Below are positions 1 to 6,628 of a DNA stretch of 8,361 nucleotides, piece after piece. Positions within the stretch are counted from its first letter, which is position 1; each line of letters begins with the position of its first letter. This stretch comes from Myxococcaceae bacterium (GTDB taxonomy: Bacteria; Myxococcota; Myxococcia; Myxococcales; Myxococcaceae): contig JAGSPQ010000102.1 in NCBI GenBank assembly GCA_018262385.1, positions 1 to 8,361 on the forward strand, given 5' to 3'. The position numbers and the translations under genes were made by a program. Under the pieces are notes generated by a model, which ran no database searches, was not told where the DNA came from, and saw only the letters and a list, made by a program, of their open reading frames with translations.

Positions 1-1851
1 CACCCCGCCGTCGGGCAGGCGGGGCGGCATCCACAACTGGGCGCCGTAGTAGTTCTGGCCCGGGGTCGAGATCCCGAACGGGACCGACAAGGAGAAGGCG
101 CTGACCGCTCCGGCGACGACGAACTCGTAGTTCATCCGGGTGAGGAACGGGAAGTCCCAGAACAGCCCCATCTCGTAGGGGGTCGAGGGCGCCAGCTCGT
201 GGATCTGGGGAAGTGACGACAGCGGCAGCGGCTGGGGCAGAAACGGAACGCGGAAGAACACCGCCTGCGACCGCTCGTCGCCGGACGCGCAGAAGGAGAA
301 CGCGTCGGTCGGCTGCGCGCTGAAGGTCTCGTTGTTGTAGAAGGTCACCACCCCGAACTCGCCCACCTGCACGTTCTGCGACAGCGGAGTGCGCTCGGGC
401 GCGCGGAAGCTCAGCTCGATCACTTTGCCGGCCTGGGCCTCGGAGTACTTGGCGATGAAGGTGAGGTACTGCGGCCGGGTGGGGAGGATCGGCAGGTTGC
501 CGAACTTGAACGGCCCGAGGTTCAGGTCGGGAAAATCGGGCCGGATCGCGCAGGTGATCTGGGAGTTGTCCGGGACCTTGTCGAGGTCCTCGATGTCCAT
601 CCGCGCCGGGCACCAGAGCACCAGCGCCCGCATCTGGGGGCTGACGATGTTGTACTTGAAGGTGTCGAACACGAAGGCGCCGCTGACCCGGGGCGAGCTC
701 TTGTCGCGCTCGAGCGGCAGGATCTGCTCCAGCGCCTTCTCGATCGCCGCCCCGACCTCGCCCCTGGTGTCGTCGTGGTGAAGCGCCAGCGCGAGCACCA
801 TGTCCTTGCCGCGCGCGCGCACCAGGTCGAGGCGGGCCTTCAGCTGACCGGCGAGGGTGTTGGGGAAGCTCGGGTTCTTGTAGTCGTCGATGCAGATCTC
901 GGGCGACCCCTCGAGGATCAGCCGCTGCACCTGCATGTTCTGGTGCACTTTCGAGATTTCGCGGTTGCAGATCCGCAGCAGCAACCCGACCTCGGTGTTC
1001 TCCCGAATCGGGCTGCGCAGCGACGGGAAAGCGGGGTGGACCTCGGGATTCTTTCGCGCCAGCGCCACCGAGGCGAACGTGCCCTTGGCGTCGGTGACGA
1101 TCGCCTGCGCGCACACCCCCAGCGCGGTCGAGGCCTCCAGCGGCAGCCGGTGGGGGTCGAAGATCGCCCGGTACGACGTCTCGAGCGGACCCCATGGCAG
1201 CGGGGTCAGCCCGGCGGGGCAGGTGGGCGCGAAGCCGTAGCCATACGGGTTGTCCAGCGGCGCCACCACGTCGCCGTACTCGGGGCTGCTGATGTGGAAC
1301 TTCCGCCGCAGCCCGAAGTCGCGCACCTGGTCGTTGCGCAGGGTGGGGAACGGGTGGCGCGCCCGCCACTGCACGGTGTGGTTGGTCTCCTCGAAGACCC
1401 CGTAGACGATCAGGCTGCGCTGGGTGTGGGCCGGCCCGGCGCCGATGATGTTGTAGGTCAGCGGAGCGGTGAGGGTCAGCGCGCCGTCCTTGTGGTACCG
1501 CAGCCGCAGCCCGACCTCGCGGGGCACCGTCTGGACCTTCATGCTGATGCTGCCGCACCGCGTGTTCGGCCCGCATGCCACCGGCAGGTGGGTGTGAATC
1601 GGGGTGACGTTGGAGATCGGCGTCCACGGCAGTTCGGCCAGATCGGTGCGCCAGGTGACCTCGATCTGGCTGTCTGGGCCCAGGCCCTGCTCGGCGCCCA
1701 CGTTGTAGAAGAAGAACAGCGTCTGCTCTTCCTCGAACCACGTCGCATCGGCCAACGCGAACCCCGCGTTGATGCTCACGATCGGCACCTTGTTGCAGGC
1801 GCCGAGCGCGAGCACCGCCCACAGCAGCAGGGCTGGGGCGCGGGCGTTCAT
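1..1851 (-). CDS. Large secreted lipoprotein of unknown function, 3' end outside the window
   Basis: This frame stays open from an ATG at 1851 to the window edge. I checked all 617 codons and found no stop; the edge falls on a codon boundary, so the C-terminus is missing. The N-terminus is a lipoprotein signal: Arg4, a hydrophobic stretch at 8-18 and the lipobox Leu16-Gly-Ala-Cys19. Asn at +2 is not the Asp inner-membrane retention signal known from E. coli, so an outer-membrane location is plausible. The rest is rich in beta-prone, aromatic and Pro residues, with nine more Cys (93, 99, 211, 247, 295, 320, 414, 434, 521), which suggests disulfide-linked extracytoplasmic domains. Residues 22-137 look like a beta-sandwich. 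Residues 330-382 look more helical. I recognise no family. The ATG overlaps the previous stop by one base (TGATG) and GGAG lies 11 bases upstream. Its place directly after the FliG-like gene suggests an envelope partner of that machine (inference). Confidence 0.9.
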   Translation of the reverse strand, partial: MNARAPALLLWAVLALGACNKVPIVSINAGFALADATWFEEEQTLFFFYNVGAEQGLGPDSQIEVTWRTDLAELPWTPISNVTPIHTHLPVACGPNTRCGSISMKVQTVPREVGLRLRYHKDGALTLTAPLTYNIIGAGPAHTQRSLIVYGVFEETNHTVQWRARHPFPTLRNDQVRDFGLRRKFHISSPEYGDVVAPLDNPYGYGFAPTCPAGLTPLPWGPLETSYRAIFDPHRLPLEASTALGVCAQAIVTDAKGTFASVALARKNPEVHPAFPSLRSPIRENTEVGLLLRICNREISKVHQNMQVQRLILEGSPEICIDDYKNPSFPNTLAGQLKARLDLVRARGKDMVLALALHHDDTRGEVGAAIEKALEQILPLERDKSSPRVSGAFVFDTFKYNIVSPQMRALVLWCPARMDIEDLDKVPDNSQITCAIRPDFPDLNLGPFKFGNLPILPTRPQYLTFIAKYSEAQAGKVIELSFRAPERTPLSQNVQVGEFGVVTFYNNETFSAQPTDAFSFCASGDERSQAVFFRVPFLPQPLPLSSLPQIHELAPSTPYEMGLFWDFPFLTRMNYEFVVAGAVSAFSLSVPFGISTPGQNYYGAQLWMPPRLPDGGV

Positions 1852-3695
1852 CAGCCGACGATCTCCGCGAACGACACCTTCCCGCGGGCGACCAGCTTCT
1901 TCACCGCCGAGACCAGCTCGGTGTGGCCGCGCCGCGCCTGGAGCAGCTGATCCGCGCGCGAGCCGAAGCCCATGTTGGCGCGCATCGCGTTCTGCAGGGT
2001 CTGCGGCAGCCGGGCGACGAACCCTTCCTGCCACGAGGCCTGCTGCATCGAGGTCCAGCCCGCCAGCCCCTTGATGTCGATCTCCAGCAGCAGGTCGGCC
2101 TGCAGCTCGGAGGGGATCTTGAACAGCATGTCCGGGTAGAGGATCTCCTCGTACCAGGCGGGGTGGGTTCCGCTCGCGCGCATCAGCGCGTCGGCGAACA
2201 GCGCCTTGCGATCTTCCGCAGGCAGGTGCGAGCAGAGCACCGACAGCGCTCCGGCGGCGTCGAACTCGCGGCCGCGATCGACGATCTCGTGCGAGCCCGT
2301 CTCGGCCGGCATCTGCAGCGGCAGGCCGGCGCGCGCGTTGTCGAGCGTCTCGAACAGGTGCTGCCGCTCTTCGTTGCTGATCCGGTTCGAGATCAGCAGC
2401 TGGGTGGCGACCTGCAGCCGCAGCTCGGGGGCCAGGGCCCGCGCCAGCTCGTGCTGACAGTCGGTGGGCACCAGCGCGAACAGCAACGCTCCGTTGCGCG
2501 CCGGCAGGCTCTCGATCAGGTGGGCCAGCCCGTCGGCGCCGAACTCCTCGCGCAAGCTGCGGTAGCTCTCGGCGTCCGACTGCGCCAGCAGCGAGGAGGA
2601 GATCGCGTGGTGGTTGAGCACCCGGAAGAACTCGGCGTCCGACGGCAGCTTCTTCTCGTCCAGCGCCTTGAGGTACTCGGCGAACTCGACCTTGCGCACC
2701 GCCAGCTGGCCGTCGGAAGAGAAGGCCAGCGAGAGCCGATCGCCGAAGACGAAGATCGCCTTCGCCAGGTAGGCGAACTCGCCCGCCTTGAGCCAGGTGC
2801 GCAGCAGCTCGACCACCCCGCCCTGATCCTCGCCCAGCTGGGTCTGCGCGATCCGCTCGTTCCACAGCCGCTGCTGCTCGGTGATGAACCCCGCCTCTTC
2901 GTTCTTCTCGGCGAGCTTGAGCTGCTCGGTCTGGGTGGGGAGCACGATCGGCTCGGGCCGGGGCTCCTCCTTCGCCTCCATCGTGCCTGCGGCCAGCTGG
3001 GCCAGCATCGCCTTCTCTTCCAGCGACTCGCGCCCGAGGCGGCGGCCGCCCCAGATGATCGCCAGGGTGGCGAAGGTGCCCAGCAGCAGGGCGATCATCC
3101 ACGAGAAGTGCGGCAGCAACCCCAGCCACAGCTCGCGCAGCGCCACCGCCCATTCGAACTTCGGCGGCGGCGCGGGCGGAAGAGGCGGCGGCTCGACCTT
3201 CACCGGCGCGACCGGCTCGGGGATCGGCGGGGGCGAGATCGCCAGCGCCGGCGAGATCGGCTCGAGCACCTGGCGGCTGACGGTGACCTGCAGCCAGCCC
3301 TTCGACAGCCGCTGCTCGAGCCGCTTCACCAGCGCCTGCACGTCCTTGGCGGCGATCGACTTCTCGTGGGCGAACTCGCACCGCGCCTGGGTGAGGTACT
3401 CCTGGGGAGGCACCGAGCCCAGGCCTTCGGGCTGACCCAGGCCCGGCAGCGAGGTGCCGCGGGGCAGATCGACCACCGTGTGATCCCGGTAGCTGCAGCC
3501 CTTCGACACGCACCGCTCGGGTGCGCAGTCGCGGCTCAAGAAGAGATCGAACTGGCTCTCGAGCGCCCGCAGGTCCATCAGCACCGGGGCGGGGATGTGC
3601 TTCTCGGGCACCGGGGTGGCGGTCGACTGGGCGAGCGCCCCCAGCGGCAGCAACAGCGCGAGGACGGCCAGCGAGCGAAGGATGACGGGTCTCAT
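1851..3695 (-). CDS. Membrane-anchored FliG-like protein with a Cys-rich periplasmic domain
   Basis: The protein has 614 residues. In order: signal peptide 1-22 (ALA before Gln23); a periplasmic domain of about 30-147 with Cys57, Cys62, Cys67 (CX4CX4C) and Cys106; a Pro-rich linker 148-178; one membrane helix about 196-215, followed by GGRRLGR, which fits a cytoplasmic exit; a charged linker 222-290; then an all-helical region to the end. Residues about 384-614 align by eye with FliG middle and C-terminal domains. The G-R-E-F-D-A-A stretch at 475-481 resembles the FliG GGVRTAAEI region. LLLEID 535-540 matches E. coli FliG LLQEVD 250-255, with the following helices nearly collinear. The family normally has neither a signal peptide nor a membrane helix. 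It follows the MotB-like gene with a TGATG overlap, GAGG lying 8 bases before the ATG. Inference: a rotor or force-receiving element anchored to the inner membrane. MgtE N-domains share this superhelical fold, so the exact relation needs a profile search. Confidence 0.75.
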   Translation of the reverse strand: MRPVILRSLAVLALLLPLGALAQSTATPVPEKHIPAPVLMDLRALESQFDLFLSRDCAPERCVSKGCSYRDHTVVDLPRGTSLPGLGQPEGLGSVPPQEYLTQARCEFAHEKSIAAKDVQALVKRLEQRLSKGWLQVTVSRQVLEPISPALAISPPPIPEPVAPVKVEPPPLPPAPPPKFEWAVALRELWLGLLPHFSWMIALLLGTFATLAIIWGGRRLGRESLEEKAMLAQLAAGTMEAKEEPRPEPIVLPTQTEQLKLAEKNEEAGFITEQQRLWNERIAQTQLGEDQGGVVELLRTWLKAGEFAYLAKAIFVFGDRLSLAFSSDGQLAVRKVEFAEYLKALDEKKLPSDAEFFRVLNHHAISSSLLAQSDAESYRSLREEFGADGLAHLIESLPARNGALLFALVPTDCQHELARALAPELRLQVATQLLISNRISNEERQHLFETLDNARAGLPLQMPAETGSHEIVDRGREFDAAGALSVLCSHLPAEDRKALFADALMRASGTHPAWYEEILYPDMLFKIPSELQADLLLEIDIKGLAGWTSMQQASWQEGFVARLPQTLQNAMRANMGFGSRADQLLQARRGHTELVSAVKKLVARGKVSFAEIVG

Positions 3696-4312
3696 CAGTA
3701 GATCCTCACGACGACGCGGCGATGCCGGGCCAGCCGCTGTTCGGGGCTCAAGCCCTTCAGCTGGTCTTCCGGCAGCGGCTTGGTGTCTGCGTAGCCCTCG
3801 ACGCGAATGCGCGAGCGCACGATTCCGACGTCCTCCAGCCGCTGGCGCAGCACGATCGCCCGGTCGGAAGAGAGGTCCCAGTTGCTGCCGCCGTTGGTCA
3901 TCGGCGTCACGTCGGTGTGGCCCTCGACCGCGAAGCTGTACTTGGTCGAGTACGGCACCAGCACCTGCAGCATCGAGGTGACCGTGGTGTCGAACTCCGA
4001 GCGGATGATCGCCTTGCCCGAGTCGAACACCAGGCCGGAGTTGAGCGACAGCTCGAGCCCCTCGGCGGTGAGGGTGGTCGAGACCACCTGCTGCAGTTCC
4101 TTCTTCGCGATCTCCGCGTCGATCTGCTTGCGAATCGACTCGAGGCTGGCCGGCTGCTCGGCGCCCGAGATGCTCTTGACGATCTGCTGCATCCGGCTCT
4201 TGTTCAGCTGCGCCGCGGTCAGCAGCACCACGAAGAACAGCAGCAGGTTGGTGATCAGGTCTGCGTAGCTGAGCAGCCAGCTTTCCTCATGACCCCGTGC
4301 GCGCCGTTGCAT
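3695..4312 (-). CDS. MotB-like stator subunit with OmpA-type peptidoglycan-binding domain
   Basis: The protein has 205 residues, short for MotB (about 300). A short basic N-terminal tail is followed by the MotB hallmark: Trp12, Ser15-Tyr-Ala-Asp18, Thr21 and Phe26-Phe27 in a single membrane helix of about 13-33. Asp18 lies where Asp32 of E. coli MotB binds the transported ion. The Trp and YAD context points to MotB rather than TolR or ExbD. A linker (34-82) leads to an OmpA C-like domain of about 85-205. That domain holds Gly131-His-Thr-Asp134 and the run Asn144 to Leu159, which fits the OmpA consensus NX2LSX2RA; Asp134 and Arg151 are at the diaminopimelate-binding positions. It would act as the peptidoglycan-anchored half of an ion channel with the MotA-like protein encoded just upstream. 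The ATG lies 3 bases after the preceding stop, with GGAG 8 bases before it. No linked flagellar gene is visible, so I give no flagellar symbol. Confidence 0.94.
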   Translation of the reverse strand: MQRRARGHEESWLLSYADLITNLLLFFVVLLTAAQLNKSRMQQIVKSISGAEQPASLESIRKQIDAEIAKKELQQVVSTTLTAEGLELSLNSGLVFDSGKAIIRSEFDTTVTSMLQVLVPYSTKYSFAVEGHTDVTPMTNGGSNWDLSSDRAIVLRQRLEDVGIVRSRIRVEGYADTKPLPEDQLKGLSPEQRLARHRRVVVRIY

Positions 4313-4315
4313 CGC

Positions 4316-5026
4316 TCACGCTCCGCCACGCGCGACGAGCTCGTTGACGCTCTTCTCGCACCGCTCGATGAACCCCAGCCGCTCGTCGAGCAGCCCGTTG
4401 AGGAAGTGGCCGATCGGCCCCGCCATCCCCGCGCCGAACGCCACCCCGTAGAGCGTCGCCAGCAGCGCCAGCGACATCGAGGCGCCGATGTTGAGGTTGT
4501 CGGCGCTCATGTTGCGGAACATCTGGATCATGCCGGTGATGGTGCCGACCATCCCGAACGCCGGGCCCAGCTTGGAGAGCATCTCCCAGTTGTTGATCGG
4601 CGGCTGCCAGCGCAGCAGCTCTTCGTGGCGCAGCTCCATGAACACCTTGGCGCTGGAGACCTCAGGAGCGCGGTTGATGATCAGATCCACCATCTGCTTC
4701 ACCGCCGGGAACTTGCTCTTCTCGGCGATCGACAGCGCGCCGCTGCGCTTGCCCTCGCGCCAGAGGGTGTAGAGCTGGTCGCGCTCGGCCTCCATCTCCT
4801 TGGTGGCCTTGCTGATCAGCCGCAGGCCGGGGATGAACTCGCGCAGGCACAGCAGGGTGCGCAGGGCGGTGGTGCTGCTCGAGCTGATCAGCACCGCGGC
4901 CGTCGAGCCCAGCATCACCATCGCCAGCGCGTGGCCGTCGAACGCCGAGATCACCGTCGCGTCGCCGCGATCCGAGAAGCCCAGCCAGACGATGAAGCCC
5001 AACAAAACGAATCCGATGATTTGCAC
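4316..5026 (-). CDS. MotA/PomA-like ion-channel stator subunit
   Basis: The protein has 236 residues, slightly shorter than MotA or PomA (about 250-295). Four membrane helices are visible at about 2-17, 32-52, 148-170 and 180-206. A charged cytoplasmic loop joins the second and third, and the tail is short and hydrophilic. Helix 3 has the family pattern Gly154-Pro-Ala-Phe-Gly-Met-Val-Gly-Thr, close to PomA, with Pro155 in place of Pro173 of E. coli MotA. Helix 4 has ALLATLYG followed by Pro204, matching Pro222. In the loop, Lys93-Arg94 and Glu102 sit about where Arg90 and Glu98 of E. coli MotA contact FliG; this assignment is approximate. With the MotB-like protein it should form an inner-membrane proton or sodium channel that converts ion flow into movement. 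It starts at GTG, chosen for the strong AAGGAG 6 bases upstream; the gap after the preceding gene is 13 bases. TolQ and ExbB are the alternative families, but the neighbour argues against them. Confidence 0.92.
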   Translation of the reverse strand: MQIIGFVLLGFIVWLGFSDRGDATVISAFDGHALAMVMLGSTAAVLISSSSTTALRTLLCLREFIPGLRLISKATKEMEAERDQLYTLWREGKRSGALSIAEKSKFPAVKQMVDLIINRAPEVSSAKVFMELRHEELLRWQPPINNWEMLSKLGPAFGMVGTITGMIQMFRNMSADNLNIGASMSLALLATLYGVAFGAGMAGPIGHFLNGLLDERLGFIERCEKSVNELVARGGA

Positions 5027-5032
5027 GTGGAT

Positions 5033-5038
5033 CTCCTT
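5033..5038 (-). promoter_or_regulatory. Strong ribosome binding site for the MotA-like gene
   Basis: AAGGAG on the minus strand lies 6 bases before the GTG at 5026. It is the best Shine-Dalgarno match in the window and fixes that start. It sits in the only gap longer than three bases between genes, so the stator genes can be loaded with ribosomes independently of the lipoprotein gene before them. Confidence 0.8.
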
Positions 5039-5039
5039 C

Positions 5040-5666
5040 CTACTTCTGCTGTTTCTGCAGCTCTTCGAGCTTCTTGCGCACCGCGGGATCGCTCTCGATC
5101 GTCTCCACCTGCTCGTAGACCTCGATCGCCTTGTCGCGCTCGCCCATCATCAACAGCAGCGAGGCCTTCGCCCGGAGGAACTCGGGGTGCGACTTGTACC
5201 GTTGCAGCACCGTCTCGCACCACTCGAGGGCGAGCGAGTAGTTGCCGCCCTTGATCGCGTCCTGCATCAGGGTGCGGGCCCGGGTGATCGAGACCTCGGG
5301 CGCGGTGTCGTCGATCCGCAGCCCGCGCTGGCGGTAGGCCTCGATCAGCGACGTGTCGGCGGCGGTCACCGGCGGCGGCACCACCCGGGTGGTGGGGATG
5401 GTCTTCACGTCGCGGCTGCCGGCGGCGTGCTCGACCACGATCCGCTGGCCGGTCGCCAGCATCGGGATGTCGACCTCGGTGATCAGGTTGCCGTCGTTCC
5501 ACCGGACCTTCATCGCGGTGGTCGAGCCGAAGCCGAACGGCCGGGTGAGGGTGCCTTCCTCCTTCAGCGCCGGGTGCTTCGTCGGCGCCGGCTCGACCAG
5601 GTAGTAGGTGTAGTTGCGGGCGGCGCAACCGGTCAGGGCGAGGCTGATGAGCAGGAGTCGGGTCAT
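5040..5666 (-). CDS. Small lipoprotein with a TPR-like C-terminal domain
   Basis: The protein has 208 residues. The N-terminus is a short lipoprotein signal with lipobox Leu11-Thr-Gly-Cys14 and Ala at +2, which does not match the E. coli inner-membrane retention rule. Residues about 20-95 look beta-rich and carry no family signature that I know. A linker with prolines and the stretch Val-Val-Pro-Pro-Pro-Val follows at 95-100. Residues about 125-205 are helical, with the spacing of about two tetratricopeptide repeats: an A-L-E-W-C-E-T-V-L pattern near 146-154, then KAIEVYEQVE at 179-188. Such repeats usually hold protein partners together, here on the periplasmic face of a membrane. Its ATG overlaps the previous stop as ATGA, with no clear Shine-Dalgarno sequence before it, so translation is probably coupled to the upstream gene. 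Its position between the outer-membrane-like proteins and the stator pair suggests a scaffold or linker (inference). Confidence 0.87.
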   Translation of the reverse strand: MTRLLLISLALTGCAARNYTYYLVEPAPTKHPALKEEGTLTRPFGFGSTTAMKVRWNDGNLITEVDIPMLATGQRIVVEHAAGSRDVKTIPTTRVVPPPVTAADTSLIEAYRQRGLRIDDTAPEVSITRARTLMQDAIKGGNYSLALEWCETVLQRYKSHPEFLRAKASLLLMMGERDKAIEVYEQVETIESDPAVRKKLEELQKQQK

Positions 5667-6628
5667 GGCAGGAAGGGCAGCAGAGAGATGTTCAGCAGGG
5701 ACAGGCCGATGCCCACCTTGCCGTTGGTCGAGACGGTGGCGACGAGGCCGAAGTTCGACTTGCCGAACGGCAGCCGCACCACCAGCAGGCCGGTGAAGAG
5801 CGGGTCGATCACGTTGCCGGCGGTGGGGCTGATCGCCCGCACCAGCCCGGTGGGGACGCTGACCAGCAGCTTCACCCCCACCATCAGGTTCCAGGCGAAC
5901 GGCAGCACCCGGTAGTACGACCCGCCCAGGCCCACCAGCGGGTCGACCAGCGAGATGGTGAAGCCCGACAGGTTGGTGTTGGCGTCGCCCCACTGCTCCG
6001 TCCAGTCGAACGACAGGTGGAAGCCGTTGCCGCCGGTGACGTCGACGAAGGCGTGGGTGACCGCGTCGCCGCGCGCGCGCCGATCGAGCTCCCGGGCGAG
6101 CTTGAGGTTCTGGCGGGTGCGGGCCGCTTCCGACAGCGACGGGTCGAAGCTCTCGGCCATCACGATCCGGCTGTTGCGCAGATCGATCAGCTTCAGGCTC
6201 ACCCCCTCGGCCGTCTCGTCGAGCCAGATCGCGGTGCGCGCCGCCGCGCCCTTGCCCCGCACCGACTCGTCCAGCCGGGTGATCTCGACCGTGCCGAGGT
6301 TGCTGGTGTTGTGCTCGATCTTCCCGTCTTCCATGTACAGCCGCGGCGCGCGGCACGCCTCGCACGAGCGCAGGCCGGGCGCGCCGAAGATCCGCACCAG
6401 CGAGGCGAGCGCGGCGGTCGGGAACCAGTTCTTCGTCTCGTCGTACGCCGGCGTCACGCTGACCACGATCGCCGGCAGCAGGTCCTTGATCACCAGCCCC
6501 GAGCCGTCTTCCTGCCGGATCGCCAGCGTCTCCTCGAGCCGGTCGAGCGCGTCGCGGGTCGTCTCCCGCTGGGCCCACGCCGCGGTGGGGATCAGCGCGA
6601 GCAGCACGAGGGCGCGCGTCAGAAACAA
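5663..6628 (-). CDS. Secreted protein with CxxC, possible outer-membrane partner of the motor
   Basis: The protein has 321 residues from a TTG start. The signal peptide spans 1-19, with Ala-Trp-Ala before Gln20. Residues about 50-160 form a mixed domain that includes Cys89-Glu-Ala-Cys92. Further on, Ala133-Ile-Trp-Leu-Asp137 begins a strand pair ending in Arg-Ile-Val-Met-Ala. The upstream neighbour shows the same order (CxxC, then A-I-F-L-D, then I-V-Y-A), so I take the two as distant relatives. A basic helical segment (165-188) precedes a Gly- and aromatic-rich, beta-prone region from 190 to the end, which could be a small barrel or a membrane-associated sheet. It ends in Leu-Pro-Phe-Leu-Pro, not in the aromatic residue typical of barrel proteins. 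I chose TTG because GAGGTG lies 5 bases before it and the signal peptide starts there; the only nearby in-frame alternative is CTG at 6622. Its end overlaps the next gene as ATGA. Function unknown. Confidence 0.85.
   Translation of the reverse strand: MFLTRALVLLALIPTAAWAQRETTRDALDRLEETLAIRQEDGSGLVIKDLLPAIVVSVTPAYDETKNWFPTAALASLVRIFGAPGLRSCEACRAPRLYMEDGKIEHNTSNLGTVEITRLDESVRGKGAAARTAIWLDETAEGVSLKLIDLRNSRIVMAESFDPSLSEAARTRQNLKLARELDRRARGDAVTHAFVDVTGGNGFHLSFDWTEQWGDANTNLSGFTISLVDPLVGLGGSYYRVLPFAWNLMVGVKLLVSVPTGLVRAISPTAGNVIDPLFTGLLVVRLPFGKSNFGLVATVSTNGKVGIGLSLLNISLLPFLP

Noticed and set aside
775..1950. 391-residue forward reading frame opposite the large lipoprotein
   Set aside because: Same low-complexity antisense composition; the minus strand has a 617-codon open frame with a lipobox.
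3150..3260. GGC-rich simple-sequence stretch
   Set aside because: It encodes the Pro-rich linker of the FliG-like protein; the repeat-like look follows from Pro and Ala codons in GC-rich DNA.
1923..3701. 592-residue forward reading frame opposite the FliG-like gene
   Set aside because: Its composition is dominated by Arg, Gln, Leu, His and Gly with no domain pattern, as expected for the antisense of a GC-rich gene. The minus-strand frame has a signal peptide, membrane helix and family pattern.
3695..5026. Zorya-type anti-phage ZorAB
   Set aside because: Zorya also uses MotA/MotB-like proteins, but ZorA has a long cytoplasmic tail and is followed by ZorC/ZorD or similar cytoplasmic effectors. 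Here the MotA-like tail is short and the neighbours are envelope proteins.
5027..5039. Possible internal promoter or terminator before the MotA-like gene
   Set aside because: The 13-base gap is filled by the ribosome site; there is no room for a hairpin and no -10/-35 pair that I can support.
3722..5254. 510-residue forward reading frame opposite the MotA- and MotB-like genes
   Set aside because: It crosses two clearly real minus-strand genes and is low-complexity; antisense shadow.
3695..5666. Tol-Pal or Exb energy system
   Set aside because: The second subunit has the MotB Trp and YAD signature plus an OmpA domain in the same chain, and no TolA, TolB or TonB is present.
5667..6578. N-terminal extension of the small lipoprotein frame
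   Set aside because: The frame is open upstream but reads as an Arg/Gly/Ala-rich shadow of the previous gene; the lipoprotein signal begins at the ATG at 5666.
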